A stretch of 9,683 bases of DNA, from assembly GCA_029879605.1 (NCBI GenBank), contig JAOUQA010000051.1, positions 1 to 9,683 of the forward strand. The letters run 5' to 3'. Source of the stretch: Gammaproteobacteria bacterium. GTDB taxonomy: Bacteria; Pseudomonadota; Gammaproteobacteria; SZUA-229. Positions 6,584 to 9,683 of the stretch are shown in pieces. The first letter of the stretch is position 1; each line of letters begins with the position of its first letter. Both the position numbers and the translations under genes were made by a program. Under the pieces are notes generated by a model. That model did no database searches. It worked only from the letters and a program-made list of their open reading frames with translations, and was not told the DNA's origin.

Positions 6584-7426
6584 ATGACACCTAAAGCCAT
6601 AACTTTTTTTGAGGTTTTAAAACAGGCCATTGAATCTGACCAGTTAGAATTACCTACACTACCAGAAGTGGCAATTAAAATACGCGAAGCCGTAGAAAGT
6701 GAAAACACTTCAGCACAGCAGATTTCTGAAACCCTGACCCAGGATGCATCATTATCTGCACGTTTAATTCAGGTAGCAAACAGTCCTTTATATCGCAGTC
6801 GAAATCCAATTGAAGATTTGCAAATGGCAATTACTCGATTAGGTATACGCATGGTCAAAGACCTTGTAATCAGTCTGGCAATGAAACAGATTTACCAGGC
6901 AACATCCGATGTACTGGATGAACATTTTAGAAACATCTGGAGCACATCAGTTGAAGTAGCTGCAATAAGTCGTATGCTGGCAACGACCATACAGGGCATT
7001 AACCCTGAACAGGCCCTGCTTGCCGGACTGATACATAATATTGGCGCCTTGCCCATTTTGCTCATGGCTGAAGATGATGACGAATTATTTCAGGATGCCG
7101 ATGCTTTAAGTGAAGTAATTAGAGAAACCCAGGGCATGGTCGGTGAATTAATACTAAAAACCTGGAACTTTCCCGCCAACATGATCGATGTCGTAAAGGA
7201 ATGCAATAACTTTGAATACGACCATGTTGAAGCAGGACCGAGCCTGGTTGATATTGTCCAGGTCGCCCTACTACAAGGCGGTCACGTACCTGAATCTCAT
7301 GCACCCACCAACTGGGGTGATGTTCCCGCCTTTGCGAAACTAGGCCTGGATACTGATGTCAATATTGTTGAAATGGATGAAAATCAACAAATTATTGAGA
7401 ACACCAAACAAACACTCATGGTTTAA
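6584..7426 (+). CDS. HDOD-domain protein, second of a tandem pair
   Basis: This 280-residue HDOD protein is a paralogue of the gene 73 bp upstream and aligns with it without gaps over about the first 210 residues. The same landmarks occur: LPTLPEVA at 23-30, QDASLSARLIQVANSPLY at 53-70, RLGIRMVKDLVISLAM at 85-100, and AGLIHNIGALPIL at 147-159. H151-N152 again replace the HD pair, so both copies share the same non-catalytic change. The start is well supported by AGGA (6575-6578), five bases before the ATG, unlike the first copy. The most divergent stretches are residues 31-50 and 210-245, where partner specificity could differ. The gene ends 4 bp from the end of the convergent lysS. The molecular target cannot be deduced; HDOD proteins elsewhere act in motility, biofilm, cell-cycle or stress regulation. 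Confidence 0.92.
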   Translation: MTPKAITFFEVLKQAIESDQLELPTLPEVAIKIREAVESENTSAQQISETLTQDASLSARLIQVANSPLYRSRNPIEDLQMAITRLGIRMVKDLVISLAMKQIYQATSDVLDEHFRNIWSTSVEVAAISRMLATTIQGINPEQALLAGLIHNIGALPILLMAEDDDELFQDADALSEVIRETQGMVGELILKTWNFPANMIDVVKECNNFEYDHVEAGPSLVDIVQVALLQGGHVPESHAPTNWGDVPAFAKLGLDTDVNIVEMDENQQIIENTKQTLMV

Positions 7427-7430
7427 AAAA

Positions 7431-8948
7431 CTAACTGACTTCCGCACGCATGTGTGGAAACAGAATAACATCACGTATAGACGGTGAGTCCGTTAACAAC
7501 ATGACCAGTCGATCTATACCTATACCCTCACCGGCTGTAGGTGGCAGTCCATGCTCCAGGGCACGGATATAATCCGCATCATAATGCATCGCCTCATCAT
7601 CACCCGCATCTTTTTCTTCCACCTGGCGCATAAAACGCTCTGCCTGATCTTCTGCATCATTTAATTCAGAGAAACCATTAGCAATTTCTCGTCCGCCAAC
7701 AAAAAATTCAAATCGATCTGTAACAAAATGATTTTTATCACTACGTCGCGCCAGTGGTGACACTTCAGTCGGGTATTCTGTAATAAAGGTTGGATCTTTT
7801 AATCGGTGCTCTACCGTTTTTTCAAATATCTCAATCTGAACTTTTCCAAGACCATAAATATCTTTCATCGGGATACCAAGTTTTTCAGCAACCGCTTTTG
7901 CTTTATCCAGGTCAGATATATCATCAACTGTTATATCCGGATTAAAATGCAAAATAGAATTAAACACCGTCATGCGAGCAAATGGTTTGCCGAAGTCATA
8001 CACTTCACCCTGGTATGGCACCTGGGTAGCACCCACTACTTTCTCAGCCAGGCCACGAAGTAATTCTTCAGTAATATCCATTAAGTCATTGTAATCGGCA
8101 TAAGACTGATAAAACTCGAGCATAGTAAATTCCGGGTTATGCCGAGTCGATACACCTTCATTTCTGAAATTACGATTAATTTCGAATACTTTTTCAAAGC
8201 CACCAACTACCAGTCGTTTTAAATAAAGTTCTGGTGCAATACGCATAAACATGGGCATATCCAGCGCATTGTGATGCGTCATAAATGGTCGCGCAGTTGC
8301 ACCACCAGGAATTGTCTGCAACATGGGGGTTTCAACATCAAGAAATCCGCGCTGCTCAAAAAAGTGCCGGATATATGAAATGGTTTTTGACCGCTTGATA
8401 AATGTTTCTTTTACTTCCTGGTTCATTACCAGGTCAACATAACGTTGACGATAACGGGTTTCCTGGTCCGATAACCCATGCCATTTTTCCGGTAATGGTC
8501 GTAGCGACTTGGTAAGCAATACTACCTGGTCCAGCTTGACTGATAACTCACCGGTTTTGGTTTTAAACATAACACCTTCGGCACCAATGATGTCGCCTAC
8601 ATCCCATTTTTTAAAACCCTCGTTATAAACACCTTCGGGCAGACTGTCGCGCTGCAGGAATAACTGTATGCGACCCGACATATCCTGTAACTGGGCAAAA
8701 CTGGCCTTACCCATAATACGCTTCGCCATTAAGCGACCAGCCACTTTAACTCTCACCTGTTCCTGTTCCAGTTCTTCTGCACTGTGATTGGCAAAACTTG
8801 CATGCAGTTCCGCCGCCAGGGCATCACGACGAAAATCATTAGGAAAGGCATTACCCTGTTCACGTAAACCCACCAGTTTCTCACGACGCTGGGCAATAAG
8901 TTTATTTTCGTCTACTGGCTCTTCGGTCTTCTGTTCGTTATCTGTCAT
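7431..8948 (-). CDS. lysS: Lysyl-tRNA synthetase, class II
   Basis: LysRS charges tRNA-Lys in the cytoplasm. The 505 residues equal the E. coli length. The N-terminal helix region (REKLVGLREQGNAFPNDFRR, 22-41) leads into an OB-fold anticodon-binding domain (about 66-148: VAGRLMAKRIMGKASFAQLQ). The class II catalytic core follows, with motif 2 FRNEGVSTRHNPEFTMLEFYQ at about 261-281 and motif 3 GIGIDRLVMLLTDSPSIRDV near 475-494. The protein ends in the usual ILFPHMRAE. The ATG at 8948 matches the family start but lacks a clear Shine-Dalgarno. It lies downstream of prfB on the same strand, as in E. coli. The 225-bp spacer between them is filled by a repeat array with no convincing promoter, so transcription with prfB is likely but unproven. 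Confidence 0.98.
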   Translation of the reverse strand: MTDNEQKTEEPVDENKLIAQRREKLVGLREQGNAFPNDFRRDALAAELHASFANHSAEELEQEQVRVKVAGRLMAKRIMGKASFAQLQDMSGRIQLFLQRDSLPEGVYNEGFKKWDVGDIIGAEGVMFKTKTGELSVKLDQVVLLTKSLRPLPEKWHGLSDQETRYRQRYVDLVMNQEVKETFIKRSKTISYIRHFFEQRGFLDVETPMLQTIPGGATARPFMTHHNALDMPMFMRIAPELYLKRLVVGGFEKVFEINRNFRNEGVSTRHNPEFTMLEFYQSYADYNDLMDITEELLRGLAEKVVGATQVPYQGEVYDFGKPFARMTVFNSILHFNPDITVDDISDLDKAKAVAEKLGIPMKDIYGLGKVQIEIFEKTVEHRLKDPTFITEYPTEVSPLARRSDKNHFVTDRFEFFVGGREIANGFSELNDAEDQAERFMRQVEEKDAGDDEAMHYDADYIRALEHGLPPTAGEGIGIDRLVMLLTDSPSIRDVILFPHMRAEVS

Positions 8949-8963
8949 AGTTTTGTCTTGCGT

Positions 8964-9212
8964 TAGATTAAATAATTACAATTCATTTTTCAGGCTATAT
9001 ACATAAACACATCAATACTGCATATCTATAACCCACTTTTCAGGTTTCCTGAATCAACATATTAATACTGCTTCTTACAATCCACTCTTTAAACTACTTG
9101 AATATGCATATTAGTACTGCTTCTTACAAACCACTTTTCAGGCTTGCTTCAATAAACATACTAGCACTGCCTCTTACAGTCCACTCTTCAAACTTGCTTC
9201 AATAAACATATC
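8964..9212 (-). repeat. Degenerate ~50-bp tandem array derived from the 3' end of prfB (five units)
   Basis: Five head-to-tail units of 49-50 bp run on the minus strand. U0 is 9163-9212 and contains the real last codons and stop of prfB. The others are U1 9113-9162, U2 9064-9112, U3 9014-9063 and U4 8964-9013, which ends 15 bp before lysS. U0 and U1 agree at 41 of 50 positions by hand count, and similarity falls towards lysS. Each unit contains a version of the tail (M-F-I-E-A-)S-L-K-S-G-L-stop; U0-U3 also share a 3' flank with core GCAGT. U1 still spells MFIEASLKSGL with a TAA stop. U2, U3 and U4 are each one base shorter between the ATG-equivalent and the stop. The unit is not a multiple of three, so copies are in successive frames and behind the prfB stop. 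It is not a CRISPR: units abut without spacers, and one is inside a gene. Confidence 0.9.
9124..9159 (-). other. Intact 11-codon copy of the PrfB C-terminal tail (possible mini-ORF)
   Basis: Within repeat unit U1, ATG to TAA encodes MFIEASLKSGL, identical to the last eleven residues of PrfB, with five synonymous base differences. An AAGAGG lies about 10 bases upstream of this ATG, overlapping the end of the prfB stop region. Translation is therefore conceivable after termination on prfB. There is no evidence that it is expressed; it may simply be a decayed duplicate. Confidence 0.3.
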
Positions 9213-9683
9213 AATACCACCATCCAGTACCGCCTGGGTATTACCGGTTTCGACATTGGTTCTTAAATCCTTGATACGTGACGAGTCCAATACATAAGAA
9301 CGAATCTGACTTCCCCAGCCAATATCTGACTTGGTTTCTTCCAGTGCCTGCTGTTCACCGAGACGCTTCTGCATTTCCAGCTCATAGAGCTTGGCTTTTA
9401 GTTGCTTCATCGCAGTGGCCTTATTTTTATGCTGTGAACGGTCATTCTGACACTGCACCACAACACCGGTCGGATTATGAGTAATACGCACGGCAGATTC
9501 TGTTCTATTAACATGCTGACCACCGGCACCACTTGCACGGTACACATCAATGCGTAAATCTGCCGGGTTAATATCGATGTCGATATCATCATCCACTTCT
9601 GGCGAAACAAACACTGCCGCAAAAGAGGTATGGCGACGATTACCCGAATCAAACGGCGATTTTCTTACCAGGCGATGAACACC
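9174..9683 (-). CDS. prfB: Peptide chain release factor 2, C-terminal part (5' end beyond window)
   Basis: RF2 reads UGA and UAA stops and triggers peptide release. The frame runs from the right edge (GVHRLVRKSPFDSGNRRHTSF) to TAA at 9174, covering the last 169 residues. It includes the catalytic GGQ loop in YRASGAGGQHVNRTESAV, the conserved QNDRSQHKNK, and the C-terminal LDSSRIKDLRTNVETGNTQAVLDGG region. The ending FIEASLKSGL is close to E. coli RF2. The SPF tripeptide that decodes stops, and the programmed frameshift near codon 25 in many prfB genes, lie outside the window. The final codons and stop are repeated downstream as a tandem array, while the gene itself appears intact. It is followed by lysS on the same strand. 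Confidence 0.98.
   Translation of the reverse strand, partial: GVHRLVRKSPFDSGNRRHTSFAAVFVSPEVDDDIDIDINPADLRIDVYRASGAGGQHVNRTESAVRITHNPTGVVVQCQNDRSQHKNKATAMKQLKAKLYELEMQKRLGEQQALEETKSDIGWGSQIRSYVLDSSRIKDLRTNVETGNTQAVLDGGIDMFIEASLKSGL

Noticed and set aside
8949..9212. CRISPR array or other spacer-repeat locus between prfB and lysS
   Set aside because: Units are directly adjacent without unique spacers, diverge steadily, and the first is part of prfB.

Overview
The window looks like a piece of a moderately A+T-rich gammaproteobacterial chromosome, probably not an enteric. Gene content and order point that way: sdhCDAB followed by sdhE, a ygfX/cptA-like gene and a DUF1249 (yqiB-like) gene; a divergent ygfZ; and prfB followed by lysS. 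Several proteins read as close relatives of the E. coli ones (SdhA, SdhB, PrfB, LysS). I see no insertion sequence, phage gene, tRNA, rRNA or CRISPR array.

Layout. Positions 1-4331 are a tightly packed minus-strand operon: sdhC, sdhD, sdhA, sdhB, sdhE, a ygfX-like gene, and a DUF1249 gene that runs off the left edge. Most junctions overlap or are very short (ATGA overlaps sdhC/sdhD and sdhB/sdhE; 2 bp sdhD/sdhA; sdhE/ygfX nested by 35 bp). Positions 4332-4512 are a divergent promoter region. On the plus strand follow ygfZ (4513-5559) and two tandem HDOD-domain paralogues (5674-6510, 6584-7426). The second HDOD gene ends 4 bp from the end of the convergent lysS (7431-8948, minus). To the right of lysS is a 225-bp spacer, then the C-terminal part of prfB (9174 to the right edge, minus).

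How the genes fit together. SdhCDAB is succinate dehydrogenase (complex II). SdhE helps attach FAD to SdhA. YgfX is a small membrane protein usually found beside sdhE. YgfZ is a folate-binding protein linked to Fe-S cluster enzyme maintenance. The left half is therefore a complex II synthesis and maturation neighbourhood. LysS and PrfB are the translation pair commonly adjacent in gammaproteobacteria. The HDOD proteins are probably signalling or regulatory scaffolds; their targets cannot be read from the sequence.

The most unusual structure is the prfB-lysS spacer. It is almost entirely a degenerate tandem array with a period of about 50 bp. Its first unit is the real 3' end of prfB (last codons, stop and 3' flank), followed by four further copies that decay towards lysS. 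The copies largely keep a Ser-Leu-Lys-Ser-Gly-Leu-stop tail, mainly through synonymous codon differences, and fall into two alternating sequence types. I know of no described system matching this. Repeated duplication of a gene end, recombination with a divergent prfB allele, and scars of an element that targets the prfB 3' end are all possible.
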